A DNA stretch of 36,793 nucleotides from an uncultured Verrucomicrobiota bacterium (GCA_903916195.1 CAIWVP010000174.1:1-36793), one strand, 5' to 3'. Shown: positions 1 through 8,614, numbered from the stretch's first letter. Made by a program: numbers and translations. Notes: generated by a model not told the origin, from the sequence alone.

Positions 1-136
1 CCGTGTTTGCGCAAACCGCCGTGATATGTTTCAATCCGCGCTCCGGGCCGAAGCCCGGAGCGACAACTCCGCCGCCGCTTGGGCGTCAATACCGGTCAGG
101 TTTCAATCCGCGCTCCGGGCCGAAGCCCGGAGCGAC
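1..136 (-). CRISPR. Type I-C CRISPR array, leader-proximal end (truncated by window edge)
   Basis: Two identical 37-nt repeats lie at 28-64 and 100-136, separated by a 35-nt spacer (65-99). Bases 1-27 are part of another spacer. Read on the minus strand, as the cas genes are, each repeat starts GTCGCTCC and ends GGATTGAAAC, the ends typical of type I-C repeats. The centre is a perfect 10-bp inverted repeat closed by a TTCG loop, so the crRNA handle should fold into a very stable hairpin. The array follows cas2 across a 196-bp leader, the usual I-C layout. How many units lie to the left of the window is unknown. Confidence 0.93.
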
Positions 137-332
137 CGCAACTGGCCTAACGGATTCAGTCGCAGGCTCTTGTTAGACCGTTTCCGCGAACGTTGCCAGT
201 TCGTTCCTGTCCTTGCACCCAAAGCATTCGCGCGAAGGCCATGCCAACCCCATCCAGCGGGGCTTGGATGCGTTCCGCGAAACAGCCGGGGTAGAGCCGA
301 CACTCGGGGTTCGCGGATGACAGGAGCCCGGT
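137..332 (-). promoter_or_regulatory. CRISPR leader region
   Basis: This is the non-coding stretch between the cas2 stop and the first repeat. In type I-C loci this position holds the leader, which carries the array promoter and the site where new spacers enter. No convincing -35/-10 pair is visible and the stretch is not AT-rich, so the assignment rests on position and on the orientation of the repeats. Confidence 0.6.
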
Positions 333-623
333 TCACAGGATGAGGGGTTCAGCCAGATCGAGGGGTTTGTCCACGCCATGGTGCTCGATCTTCTTTTTCG
401 CGGTCTCATCCAAGAAGTAGAACCGCAACGAGTCCTCATCGGCTTTGATCTCGCCCATCAGGCGGTGACGAAGTTGGACCCATTCAGTCTGGCCGACTTG
501 GCATTCGAAGACGCTTTTCTGCACGCGGGTGCCGTAGTCTTCGCAGGCTTGAGCAACTCGCCGGAGCCGCCGCCGACCGGCGAGTTCGGCAGTGGCGACG
601 TCATAGGTGACGAGGATCAGCAT
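333..623 (-). CDS. cas2: CRISPR-associated endonuclease Cas2
   Basis: This 96-residue protein has the usual Cas2 length. It begins MLILVTYDVAT, the first ferredoxin-like strand with the conserved aspartate D8, followed by an Arg-rich helix and the segment RVQKSVFECQVG typical of the family. Cas2 dimers bridge two Cas1 dimers in the complex that integrates new spacers. The ATG lies 37 bases after the cas1 stop. It is the last cas gene before the leader and array. The family and start are clear; nothing looks damaged. Confidence 0.96.
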   Translation of the reverse strand: MLILVTYDVATAELAGRRRLRRVAQACEDYGTRVQKSVFECQVGQTEWVQLRHRLMGEIKADEDSLRFYFLDETAKKKIEHHGVDKPLDLAEPLIL

Positions 624-660
624 GGTCCAAACGGAGGTTCAGGAACGCGGAGCGCAGAGT

Positions 661-1770
661 TTACTTCGGCAGTAGAGGCAGGTAGTCGGGCACGTCGCCG
701 CGCAGATGGCGGGCGAGCAGCCGTGCCTGAACAAAGGGAAGCTGGGCCAGCCGCAGGTTCTGGTCCAGCAGTGGATGCTGGAGGGTGTCTTGCTTGCGCT
801 CTTGATACGCCTTGAGCACCCGTTTGCGCCCGGCGTCGGTGAGTTCCACCGCCCCGCCTTCGCGGATGCGGAAATCGTCGGCACCGATCTGTTGCCGGTT
901 GATGAGCGTGACAGCCAGACGGTCCGCGACCCATGGACGGAATTCTTCCATGAGGTCGAGGGCGAGCGCGGGCCGGTTGGGACGCTCGGCATGGAGGTAG
1001 CCGACGAATGGATCAAGGCCGGCGGTCGTGAGCGCGGCGAGACAGTCGTGGCGGACCAGAGCGTAAAGGAAGCTGAGCAGGCAATTGATCCGGTCACGCG
1101 GCGGTCGTCGGCTGCGCCCCGTGAAGGCGAAGGTGTCGCGCTGCTGCTTCAACAAAAACGTGAAGACTTCGAAGTAGCGTTTGGCGGCCATTCCTTCCGC
1201 GCCCCGCAAGGCATCGAGGGCACCGGGTCGTTCTAGGTCGTCCGCCGTCCAGCGGCCGAGTTCTTCGAGCTGGCGGGCGAGCGAGTCGGTGACGGTGGTG
1301 AGCTGGTGACGTTCGGAGTCGGCCTCCGTTTCGCGGGCGGCTCGGAGGAGCGAATTGCGGCTGTTCTGGATCTTGCCAGCGATGATGCAACGTGCGATGG
1401 CGGCGCAACGCGATGGCACATCCGCGGCGCGAAACTGAGCACGACGCAGGGTCACGCTCGTGTCGGCCACTCCGGTCAATCGGGCCTGCAGGTAGCCGCC
1501 TTCGCTCAGGTAATGGACGGCGACGCCGTGTTCCCAGCACAGGTCGAGCGCCGGACCGGTGATGGTGACGGGGCCGAAAGCCGCGAGGGATTCAAGATTG
1601 TGGATGGGCAGCGAGACCTTGCGCCAAGATTCCGCGCGGTCACGCGTGCGCTCAGCGCGGGGCAAGTCGTCAGGATAGACCGGCACCTCGACCAGCAAGG
1701 TGCGGTGATCGCGTCCGACAAACGTGCCGGGCGTGGTCAGGTAGAGGGTGTTTTGAGTGACTTCGCCCAT
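661..1770 (-). CDS. cas1: CRISPR-associated integrase Cas1 (type I-C)
   Basis: A 369-residue Cas1, the integrase that inserts protospacers at the leader end of the array together with Cas2. The N-terminal beta domain is followed by the helical catalytic domain. Expected metal-binding residues are visible: E192 in the stretch GAEGMAAKRYF, H260 in VGYLHAERP, and D272/E275 in ALDLMEEFRP. The ATG at 1770 is 26 bases after the cas4 stop. Cas4, Cas1 and Cas2 are contiguous, so a full adaptation module with PAM selection by Cas4 is expected. The gene appears intact and catalytically competent. Confidence 0.96.
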   Translation of the reverse strand: MGEVTQNTLYLTTPGTFVGRDHRTLLVEVPVYPDDLPRAERTRDRAESWRKVSLPIHNLESLAAFGPVTITGPALDLCWEHGVAVHYLSEGGYLQARLTGVADTSVTLRRAQFRAADVPSRCAAIARCIIAGKIQNSRNSLLRAARETEADSERHQLTTVTDSLARQLEELGRWTADDLERPGALDALRGAEGMAAKRYFEVFTFLLKQQRDTFAFTGRSRRPPRDRINCLLSFLYALVRHDCLAALTTAGLDPFVGYLHAERPNRPALALDLMEEFRPWVADRLAVTLINRQQIGADDFRIREGGAVELTDAGRKRVLKAYQERKQDTLQHPLLDQNLRLAQLPFVQARLLARHLRGDVPDYLPLLPK

Positions 1771-1796
1771 GAAGTGATTGGATTCGGTTTGACCGG

Positions 1797-2474
1797 TCAG
1801 GGGCGGAAGAGCCGGGCAGATGCTTCAGCACAAGCCGTCGGACCGCCCGTCAACCGAGGAACGCACACGTCGAAAAGCGAGCACTCCTCGCAGGCGCCCT
1901 CGCGATAGACGGCGGCAGGCAGTCGCGGCGCAGAGAGCAGGCCGTGGATCTCGGCGATCGCCTTCGCCGTGCGGGCGCGGAGATCCGGGGTGAAAGCGAC
2001 TTCGCGGCGGCGCTTGCTGTCCGCATGATAGATGGCCCCAAGCCCCACCGCCCGGCCGAACATCTCTTCAAGGCACAACGCTTGCGCGCAGACCTGCACA
2101 TCGTCGTTCTCCCACTGCCGGCGTTTGCCGAGCTTGAACTCGACGGGGAAGAGCGAACCATCGGGACGTTGCTCGACGATATCGCACTTGCCGTTCAAGC
2201 CGAGCCGGTCGGACCAGACCGGCAAGGCGCGCAGCAGCGTGACGCCTTTCGCCACCTCATAGCCGGCGAGGTCGGCGTGTTCGTGGACGATGTCGCCTCG
2301 ATTGGTGTGCTGATTCGCCGAGCGCCAGCCCTCGACAATCTTCAACGCCGCCCGGCGTGGGCAGTAAAGATGGTCGTTGAGGAGGGACAGAGGCAGCGGC
2401 TCCGGTGACGGGTGAGGATCGTCAGCGGATTTCCGCGTCACCAATGTGATAGGCTCTACGGACACGACGATCAA
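1797..2474 (-). CDS. cas4: CRISPR-associated exonuclease Cas4
   Basis: A 225-residue RecB-family nuclease with an iron-sulfur cluster. C38 (LYCPRRA) and the C-terminal C195, C198 and C204 are the four expected cluster ligands. H64, D98 (GKCDIVE) and E112/K114 (VEFKLGK) form the nuclease site. Cas4 trims prespacers and helps select those with a correct PAM. The open frame starts at a TTG that overlaps the cas7 stop (TTGA), so translation is probably coupled. A GTG three codons further in is an alternative start, and no ATG lies near the N-terminus. Confidence 0.94.
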   Translation of the reverse strand: MIVVSVEPITLVTRKSADDPHPSPEPLPLSLLNDHLYCPRRAALKIVEGWRSANQHTNRGDIVHEHADLAGYEVAKGVTLLRALPVWSDRLGLNGKCDIVEQRPDGSLFPVEFKLGKRRQWENDDVQVCAQALCLEEMFGRAVGLGAIYHADSKRRREVAFTPDLRARTAKAIAEIHGLLSAPRLPAAVYREGACEECSLFDVCVPRLTGGPTACAEASARLFRP

Positions 2475-3334
2475 AGAAGCTCGTTCATCTCGATGCCGGC
2501 AGGGAGGCCGGACTTATCCACCACTGCGTCGTAGTCAGAGAACGCTCGGGCGACATCCACGCCGGCCTTGCGCTGGACGGTGACCCGCTCGAAGAGTTTG
2601 TGCGCAGGCGCATTCCCGAGAGCGGTCTGGTGCTTGAAGATGACAAGCTTCTGCGGAGCCATCGTCCCGCGACTGGCGGAACGATCGTGATCGAACATCT
2701 GGGTGAGCGACTGCCAAAGCAGTTCCAAGTCGGTATCGTTGAAGCCGGTCTCACGAGCGAGATGCGCGCTGATGAAACCGTGGCAGCGATAGAGGCCGTA
2801 CGGGATAAGATTCTTGCGGCCCATCGTTTGATTTGGTGAATCCGCTTCCTTGGCTTCGGTCACGGCCATGCGCGTGATGCTCAGATCGAGCGGCATGATC
2901 GGGTCCACCGAACGGCTGAAGCTGATTTGCACCGGACCGCGGACCTGACCGGCGTTCGCGCCGGTGGACATGACGGCGCCGAAGGTACGGACATCGAAGA
3001 AGCGCTTGCACATCTCGGTTCGGGCGGAACCGACTTGTTCACGGGTTGCTTTCTTCTTATCGGACTTGGGGTCCACGTCATGGCCGAGGTCCTTATGCGC
3101 TTTCGCGATGCTCTCATTCAGCACGCTACCCTGTTGGACGAAGATGGCGTAGCCAGGCGCGGCTTCCTTCGCGAGGAGCGCGAAGTTGCGGATCTTGCGT
3201 TTGAGGCAGACGTCGGAGACGAGGCCGTGCATGTCCTGCGGATCCACTCGCGGGGCGTTGGCGGCATCGGGGTCGCCATTGGGATTTCCGTCCTTGCAGT
3301 CGAAGAGGTAAACAAAGTCGTAGCGATGGTTCAT
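2471..3334 (-). CDS. cas7: Cascade backbone protein Cas7 (Csd2, type I-C)
   Basis: This 287-residue protein starts MNHRYDFVYLFDCKDGNPNG, the N-terminus characteristic of Csd2/Csh2-type Cas7 with its conserved GNPNGDPD loop. It also has the RTFGAVMSTG segment of the family. Cas7 polymerises along the crRNA spacer to form the backbone of the type I-C interference complex. It lies 60 bases after cas8c and overlaps cas4 by four bases. Length and motifs match the family, so I regard it as intact. Confidence 0.95.
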   Translation of the reverse strand: MNHRYDFVYLFDCKDGNPNGDPDAANAPRVDPQDMHGLVSDVCLKRKIRNFALLAKEAAPGYAIFVQQGSVLNESIAKAHKDLGHDVDPKSDKKKATREQVGSARTEMCKRFFDVRTFGAVMSTGANAGQVRGPVQISFSRSVDPIMPLDLSITRMAVTEAKEADSPNQTMGRKNLIPYGLYRCHGFISAHLARETGFNDTDLELLWQSLTQMFDHDRSASRGTMAPQKLVIFKHQTALGNAPAHKLFERVTVQRKAGVDVARAFSDYDAVVDKSGLPAGIEMNELL

Positions 3335-3394
3335 GGTGCGGTGAGTCGAGTGTGGATGGTTTGCCGACAGGTTTGAGATTGTAGATTTTCGATT

Positions 3395-3799
3395 TCAGAC
3401 AACGGCATCGGCCTTCGCCTCTGCATGTTGTTCCCTCCGCTCAGCGGTGCGGCGGCGGTAGTCGGCCTTTTGGTGGTAGTAGCCGAGGGCGAAGCGTCCC
3501 TGTCCTTCGAGGTCAAGCGACGGCGGGAACTTGTCTCCCAAGGCGCAGGCGACTTCTTCGAAGTCCTTGCGGACATTCTCGGCAATGCCGCCGCCGGCCT
3601 TTGCCAGGTGAAACTGGGAATTGCGGAACAGGCGGCCCATGACCAGCGCGGGCGTGACGCAGGCGCTGGCGTAGAAGCGTTCCGCGACACCCGCATTCAC
3701 CGAGCCGAGGGCCAGGTATTGCAGACGGTCAAACACGGCGAAGAGACGTCCGCACAGGTAGGCGGCGTCACGGGAATCGGGATTGAGGCATTCAGTCAT
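3395..3799 (-). CDS. Candidate internally translated small subunit Cas11c
   Basis: Type I-C systems are known to make their small subunit from an internal start in cas8c. An in-frame ATG at 3799 would give a 134-residue helical protein starting MTECLNPDSRDAAYLCGRLF, just before the conserved helix pair where internal starts are known in other I-C operons. No strong Shine-Dalgarno is visible upstream (the bases are CCAAAGCGCC), so the call rests on position, size and family precedent. Confidence 0.45.
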   Translation of the reverse strand: MTECLNPDSRDAAYLCGRLFAVFDRLQYLALGSVNAGVAERFYASACVTPALVMGRLFRNSQFHLAKAGGGIAENVRKDFEEVACALGDKFPPSLDLEGQGRFALGYYHQKADYRRRTAERREQHAEAKADAVV

Positions 3800-5137
3800 G
3801 GCGCTTTGGTTTGGTTGGTTGTTGGAATTGGTGGTTGAACGGACGAGGCAGGCCCGAATCAGTGCGAACCGGGCAGGGTTTGGTTGTTCGCCGGCATCAA
3901 TCTGTTGACGTCGCAGCGCAGCGGCGAGGGCGGTCAGCGGCAGCGGTGTGCCTCGTAGTGCCGAGTAAAGAAGCTGCGTGGGCAACTGCGGCGACAACTC
4001 ATCGATCTTGGCCCGCACCAGCGCGTAAAGCAGCCGGCCAAGTTTGAACGCACTTTCCGTCCCAGTGCCGTCAGGGCTGATGATGGACAGGTCTGCGAAC
4101 CAGCGCCGGACGTTCGCCTCGACTTCTGGTACCGTGGATTCGAGCCAATCGCGCACGACGATGCGCCCACCGTTGCCGGAAAGGCTCATGGCGTAATAGG
4201 CGTTGGCCACAAGACGGCTCGGCGCATGGCCAGTCTGCGGAGCGGTGAGCAGATTGCGGACGCTGGCTTCGTCAGCGGATTCGACCATCGCGAAGACATC
4301 AGTCAGCACCGGCTCTCGTGTCCAATGGAGGTGGACAACATCGCTGATGCGCAGGCCATCGGCTATGAGCTGGTTCAACGCAGAGCGGAACTTGAGCTCG
4401 GCCCCGGGACTAACGGCTGCGTTTTGCGCCTGGCTCAGTCCGTAGGAAGTAAAACTGTCCTTGTCGAAGGAGATCAGGTTCGTGCCCATGGCCAATCCAC
4501 CGGGCACACCACGGATCTTTTCCGTGGTGTCGAGCGTCTCGGCCAACAAGCCGGTGGCGAGGCACACACGCTTGGAACGGGGCGTGGACGCCCTCAAGGC
4601 ACGGCGGCGCGAACGCCAGAATTCTCTCAACTCAGGATCTTCAAGAAAACTCATGCCTCCCACTTGGAAGGCGATGTTATCCGTCGGCTTGGCCTTGAGC
4701 TCCGAAATCGCCGCATGGACGCGGGCGAGTTCTTCCGGGGAATTGAGGAGACAAAGTGCGGCCTGTAGCCGCGGGGCGGTATTCGGACAACTTTGCGCCG
4801 CTTCGTTTAGCAGTCGCTTGAAATAGGCGTGAGGTTGACGCCGACTCTCCAGCTTCTCCGGTGCCTTGGGATTCGGCAGAAGCAGAGCGCGCTCAAGGCT
4901 ATCTGCCAAGAAATGCGATTTGTCCCCCTGATTGAGTTCGTTCGGCGACGTAAAGGGGCGTTGCAGGCGCTTGGGTTGTGGCTTCTTTGCGTCCGGATCC
5001 GCGTATAGGGGGATGGGGTTGCCCGACATGCGGCCATCCATCCCGACGGGAAGTAGCCAGTGAATCGCAGTCGCCTCGAAATCAGGGTCGCCGAGGTTCT
5101 CGCGCTCCGCGTAGGCGATAAGTGATTCGAGCATCAT
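3395..5137 (-). CDS. cas8c: Cascade large subunit Cas8c (Csd1)
   Basis: A 580-residue protein beginning MMLESLIAYAERENLGD, typical of Csd1/Cas8c, the subunit that recognises the PAM and locks the R-loop. The family segment with DSRDAAYLCGRLFAVFDR lies near the C-terminus and the length is normal. I chose the ATG at 5137 because it overlaps the cas5 stop as ATGA and has GGAGGT seven bases upstream. A longer frame to 5173 exists but lies inside cas5 and starts with unrelated residues. The C-terminal portion may also be translated alone as Cas11c (separate entry). Confidence 0.94.
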   Translation of the reverse strand: MMLESLIAYAERENLGDPDFEATAIHWLLPVGMDGRMSGNPIPLYADPDAKKPQPKRLQRPFTSPNELNQGDKSHFLADSLERALLLPNPKAPEKLESRRQPHAYFKRLLNEAAQSCPNTAPRLQAALCLLNSPEELARVHAAISELKAKPTDNIAFQVGGMSFLEDPELREFWRSRRRALRASTPRSKRVCLATGLLAETLDTTEKIRGVPGGLAMGTNLISFDKDSFTSYGLSQAQNAAVSPGAELKFRSALNQLIADGLRISDVVHLHWTREPVLTDVFAMVESADEASVRNLLTAPQTGHAPSRLVANAYYAMSLSGNGGRIVVRDWLESTVPEVEANVRRWFADLSIISPDGTGTESAFKLGRLLYALVRAKIDELSPQLPTQLLYSALRGTPLPLTALAAALRRQQIDAGEQPNPARFALIRACLVRSTTNSNNQPNQSAMTECLNPDSRDAAYLCGRLFAVFDRLQYLALGSVNAGVAERFYASACVTPALVMGRLFRNSQFHLAKAGGGIAENVRKDFEEVACALGDKFPPSLDLEGQGRFALGYYHQKADYRRRTAERREQHAEAKADAVV

Positions 5138-5850
5138 GGGACACCTCCGAGCTGCTTCTTCACTTCGCTCCACGTCGGTACTTTCATCTGACCGTTCTCC
5201 AGGCGAGCGCGGAAGAAAGTAGCTTGCGGACGGGCTTGCGCCTTCTCGCCGGAATACAGCACGTCGAGATCGAAAACGTCGTAGAGCATCAAACCGAGGT
5301 CCGCGTCGGGATTGAGCCCGGCAGGCACCTGCATGGCGTCGGCGTCAGTCGGCTCAAAGTGCGCGGGAAACTCGCGGCAACCAAAGCACGGCTGGCTGAA
5401 GCACTGGCCGTTCTCGATACGGCGGCGGGCCATGCCGTAATACTTCCCGATGTTGTCGTCGCCGGCCGGCTCACCTTCGCCGTGCGGTCTGCCGCGCGGC
5501 CGGTTCGCAAGCGAGGTCAGTTCGAGACTGGCCTCGATGACGTAGTCCACGTCCCGCAGGGCGAGTGTGTTTCGCTGTGTCCGATCCTCCTCGGCAAGGA
5601 TGGGCTGCGGATTGCGGGCGGCGGCCTTGGACTTCACCTCGTTGCGCCGGAAGGCAAGAAAGCGGACAGGCCGGCGCACCGCGACCCGATGGATGCGCCA
5701 GCGGAACTGCGGCTTGTAGAGGATGGCTTCCAGCAAGCCGCGCGCGGCGCTGGGCGTGATGACCTGGTAGCTCACCCGCTCGACTTTCATCTCGGGTCGT
5801 GTGAAGCAGGCGAGATCGCCCCAAACGTGGAGGTGGATGGGTTGGTTCAT
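5134..5850 (-). CDS. cas5: Cas5c (Cas5d), crRNA-processing endoribonuclease and Cascade subunit
   Basis: A 238-residue Cas5 of the I-C type. In systems lacking Cas6 it cleaves the repeat hairpin and then stays bound to the 5' handle. Family landmarks are TPSAARGLLEAILYKP near the N-terminus (Y45 is the likely catalytic tyrosine), QRNTLALRDVDYVIEA, and GQCFSQPCFGCREF. At the position of the Lys-His pair described for Bacillus halodurans Cas5d this protein has K136-Y137, which may be ordinary variation. No cas6 is present, so this protein must be the processing nuclease. It overlaps cas3 and cas8c by four bases each. Confidence 0.95.
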   Translation of the reverse strand: MNQPIHLHVWGDLACFTRPEMKVERVSYQVITPSAARGLLEAILYKPQFRWRIHRVAVRRPVRFLAFRRNEVKSKAAARNPQPILAEEDRTQRNTLALRDVDYVIEASLELTSLANRPRGRPHGEGEPAGDDNIGKYYGMARRRIENGQCFSQPCFGCREFPAHFEPTDADAMQVPAGLNPDADLGLMLYDVFDLDVLYSGEKAQARPQATFFRARLENGQMKVPTWSEVKKQLGGVP

Positions 5851-8111
5851 TGGTTGAAATCGTTGAGGTCAGGGGTGCTTACGCCAATGTGCTCATCGTA
5901 TCGGCCGTTCCAGAAATAGAAATCGACACCGGGCACGGGCTGGATGATCTCGCCCCGTGCCAACGAGGCGATGAATTCGGACTCGTAGAAATTCACGGCG
6001 AAGCGTTGCGCCCGTCGCCAGTCATCGCGGGACAGGTGCTTTTGGTAGCGGAAGAGCTCGACGAGACGTTCGCCTTTTCCCCAACGGACGACGACCGAGC
6101 GGGTGTCTTCGCCGACCAATCGGCAGGCGCGTGCGGCGGCCGGAAAATTGAGTTCCTCGGAAGCGGCAAAGGCAGGGTCGTCCGCGGCGGCCTGTGGCCC
6201 TAGGGTTCCGTAGAGGCGGGCAAAATAGGCGGCGTAGGTCTCGGGTCGGTGCAGGTCGGCATCGGGATTCTCAGCGAGAAACGCTTCCGTGATAGCGGCG
6301 GCCTGGGCGTAAACACCGCGCGGTTTGGCGTCGTCCTCTGGGCGGAATATGGTCACTTGGCCTGGTTCGACCAACCGACCTTCCCGGTTGCATCGCCCAG
6401 CAGTCTGGATGATGGAGTCGAGCGGCCCCATCGCGCGATAGACGCAGGGAAAGTCCACGTCCACCCCCGCTTCGATGAGTTGGGTGGAAATCAGGCGGCA
6501 CGGATCACCGGCAAGAAGGCGGCGGCGAGCTTCGGCCAGCTTCTGCTGACGGTGCGCCGGACACATGGATGCAGAGAGGTGCAAGTGATCGCCCGAATCG
6601 GGACCAAGTGCCTGAAAGAGTTCGCGAGCGTGGCGTTTGAGGTTCACGACACAAAGGACCTGCCGGAAGTCGGCCAGTTCGGACGCGAGATCGGGCCACT
6701 TCACTCGCTGGCTGTCTGGTCGACGCGTGATGCGCGTGCGACGGAAGGCGTCGGCCATGGCTCCGGGCTGCGACGAGATCTCCGTCGGATGCCAACCGCC
6801 GCGGATGGCTTGCGCGGCTGAGGCGAAAGCAGGCTGCGTAGCCGTGCCGAAGACGGCGGTGACGCCGAAGTCCTGGACAAGCAGGTTCACCGCGGAAAGC
6901 AACGATGGCACGAGTTTGAGCGGTAGCGTCTGGACTTCATCGAACAACACGACCGAGCGGGCGATGTTGTGGAGTCTGCGACATTGGGACGGCTTGTGCC
7001 CGAACAGGGCCTCGAAAAACCGAACGCTGGTCGTGACCACAAGCGGCGCGTCCCAGTTCTCCGCTGCAAGCCGGGCACGACGCAGACGCTCTTCCTCGGC
7101 GTCCTGTTTAATGTCTTCCTTCCGCTCGTACGGTGCGACCGCGCTGTGGTGCTCGAGGACATAGTGTGGACCGAACGCCGCATCGAACAGGTCGCGATAT
7201 ACCTGTGCCGTCTGTTCGGTGATGCTGGTGAAAGGGATGACCACGATGATGCGACGGAGTCCATGCGCCTTCGCGTGGGCTAGTGCGAAGGCCAAGCCCG
7301 CAAGGGTCTTGCCGCTGCCGGTCGGCGCGGTCATGGAAAACAGCCCGGGCGTTCTCGTCGCCGCATCCAAACAATCATACAGCAGTTGGCGACGGAGCTG
7401 GTTGATCGCGCCGAACTGTGACCTGGCTGCCAGGCTCGCAAGAAGGATCCCTAAGGCGCGCTCAGGCAACAACGGTGGTGTGGAGCGGAGATCCGCTCGC
7501 GCGGCATCGAAATGGGCTTCGGTGTCGAGAAAGTCGGCGTCCACCAGGCAACTGAAAAGCATCCGGGTCCGGAGAGCGGTGGCGAAGTCTTTCCCGCTAG
7601 CCGTCGGCGTCTCCGATTGAGGCAGTCCCGGGTTCTCCGCTACATACCTTCGAAGCAATTCGTCGATTGCTTCGCTGAAGCCATTCACTTCCGCTGCCAA
7701 CTTTGGATCACGCAGCTTGAGTAGCCTTTCCTTCAGGCATTCCAACCCAGTTTCGGCGTCGTTCTCAAGAAGGGCCGGTATCCCTGTATGGTGCCCCTCG
7801 ATAGCGAATGCGGCTTCCAAAGCTCTCCGTTCGAACGCAGCAGCAGCACCGACCGACCAATGGTTGATGCCGTGAATGGAATTGTCGTGGAGCCGGGCTT
7901 GGAAGCGTGCAGCGTACTTCCCTAGGTCATGCAGCAGCCCGGCCATTTCTGCCTCGGCGGCCAGACCGAGCGGGGTGGCGAAGCGTTTCGCCAGGTCTGC
8001 GACATTGCGGAGGTGCACCGCCAATAGCTGCCAACTTGATTCCGCCAATCGCTTCCCGTCAGGACCTTCGGCGGTATGGGCGTAGTATCGGTCGGCACGG
8101 AGCGTCTTCAA
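5847..8111 (-). CDS. cas3: CRISPR-associated nuclease-helicase Cas3
   Basis: A 754-residue fusion of an N-terminal HD nuclease and an SF2 helicase, the form usual in type I-C. The HD domain shows H33, the pair H61-D62 with K65 (LLHDLGKY), H84 and H107/H108. The helicase has Walker A TAPTGSGKT at 261-269, a DEVQ box at 391-394, FGTATQ (motif III) and QTAGRCNREGR (motif VI). Cascade recruits it to cut and unwind the displaced target strand. It is the first gene of the operon. Its ATGA overlap with cas5 suggests all seven cas genes share one transcript. Confidence 0.96.
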   Translation of the reverse strand: MKTLRADRYYAHTAEGPDGKRLAESSWQLLAVHLRNVADLAKRFATPLGLAAEAEMAGLLHDLGKYAARFQARLHDNSIHGINHWSVGAAAAFERRALEAAFAIEGHHTGIPALLENDAETGLECLKERLLKLRDPKLAAEVNGFSEAIDELLRRYVAENPGLPQSETPTASGKDFATALRTRMLFSCLVDADFLDTEAHFDAARADLRSTPPLLPERALGILLASLAARSQFGAINQLRRQLLYDCLDAATRTPGLFSMTAPTGSGKTLAGLAFALAHAKAHGLRRIIVVIPFTSITEQTAQVYRDLFDAAFGPHYVLEHHSAVAPYERKEDIKQDAEEERLRRARLAAENWDAPLVVTTSVRFFEALFGHKPSQCRRLHNIARSVVLFDEVQTLPLKLVPSLLSAVNLLVQDFGVTAVFGTATQPAFASAAQAIRGGWHPTEISSQPGAMADAFRRTRITRRPDSQRVKWPDLASELADFRQVLCVVNLKRHARELFQALGPDSGDHLHLSASMCPAHRQQKLAEARRRLLAGDPCRLISTQLIEAGVDVDFPCVYRAMGPLDSIIQTAGRCNREGRLVEPGQVTIFRPEDDAKPRGVYAQAAAITEAFLAENPDADLHRPETYAAYFARLYGTLGPQAAADDPAFAASEELNFPAAARACRLVGEDTRSVVVRWGKGERLVELFRYQKHLSRDDWRRAQRFAVNFYESEFIASLARGEIIQPVPGVDFYFWNGRYDEHIGVSTPDLNDFNQ

Positions 8112-8283
8112 ACAATCAATCCTTGGGCTAATGGTGGAGATTAAGCGCGAGACCGACCTGCATGGAAGGTATACTTTCGGACGACCTCGGACATTGGCGG
8201 TCCAACCGGTTCAATCCGTCTAAATTCAACGGACAGTTATTGGTGATCCAAACAAGGAAAACCCGCCGTTTCTGAGTCCGTGG
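8112..8283 (-). promoter_or_regulatory. Probable cas operon promoter region (boxes not resolved)
   Basis: This is the only non-coding stretch upstream of cas3, so the operon promoter should lie here. Visible on the plus strand are the palindrome GTATAC (8169-8174) and a closely spaced CGGAC repeat (8178-8182 and 8188-8192) that could be an operator. I found no -35/-10 pair with proper spacing. An IS end starts at 8284, so any promoter further upstream would be IS-derived. Confidence 0.35.
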
Positions 8284-8311
8284 GCCTGCTTCGATAAACG
8301 GACAGAGAAAA
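8284..8311 (+). repeat. IS end sequence, copy 1
   Basis: Bases GCCTGCTTCGATAAACGGAC and onward match positions 9951-9979 apart from one missing A in the A-run. Copy 2 lies at the end of an IS3-family transposase remnant, so this sequence is probably an IS3-type terminal repeat. Here it is followed by an IS5-like fragment rather than IS3 coding sequence, which points to deletion or nested insertion. Confidence 0.6.
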
Positions 8312-8350
8312 GTCGTGGAGGAGCTGGAGATCTGGATGGGTCGGACGTCA

Positions 8351-8560
8351 GAGATGCAGCCGTGGAGAAGTGGGGGGACCCAAGGCCAGATGTGATGCCT
8401 GATCTCGCCGGAGAGCCGGGTGCCAAGGAATCATACGTCGAGGCCGATCAAGGCGCAGTTGGAAGAAGTGCAGGCGTTCATCACCGCCGAGCATCCCGGA
8501 GCACGAGCTGCAGACCGCGACCGACAACTTGTCCACCCGCGGGCTCAGAGGGGTCTTGAA
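8351..8560 (+). pseudogene. Degenerate IS5-like transposase N-terminal fragment
   Basis: The frame through 8354 reads MQPWRSGGTQGQM, then a TGA at 8393, then CLISPESRVPRNHTSRPIKA. This resembles the N-terminus of IS5-type transposases, where a stretch like SPE-RVP-DHPLRPIKA is common and a tryptophan would fit at the stop (TGG to TGA). A second frame then gives RPRPTTCPPAGSEGS, which resembles the conserved GRPSIPPERLL and suggests a frameshift near 8500. No catalytic domain remains. The family is inferred from remembered motifs, not from a search. Confidence 0.45.
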
Positions 8561-8614
8561 GGCGGACCTCGGCGTGCATCGGATGCGGCGTGGCGGGACG
8601 CGAAGCAGGGAGCA

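Noticed and set aside
26..343. A short frame running through the CRISPR repeats
   Set aside because: It simply translates the two repeats (the same peptide appears twice) and the leader.
5138..5173. Longer start for cas8c
   Set aside because: It lies inside cas5 and adds non-conserved residues; the ATG at 5137 has a good ribosome-binding site and the typical coupled overlap.
5725..5730. K136-Y137 in Cas5c as a lost catalytic histidine
   Set aside because: Other Cas5c proteins vary here as far as I recall, and all other landmarks are intact, so I do not claim a defect.
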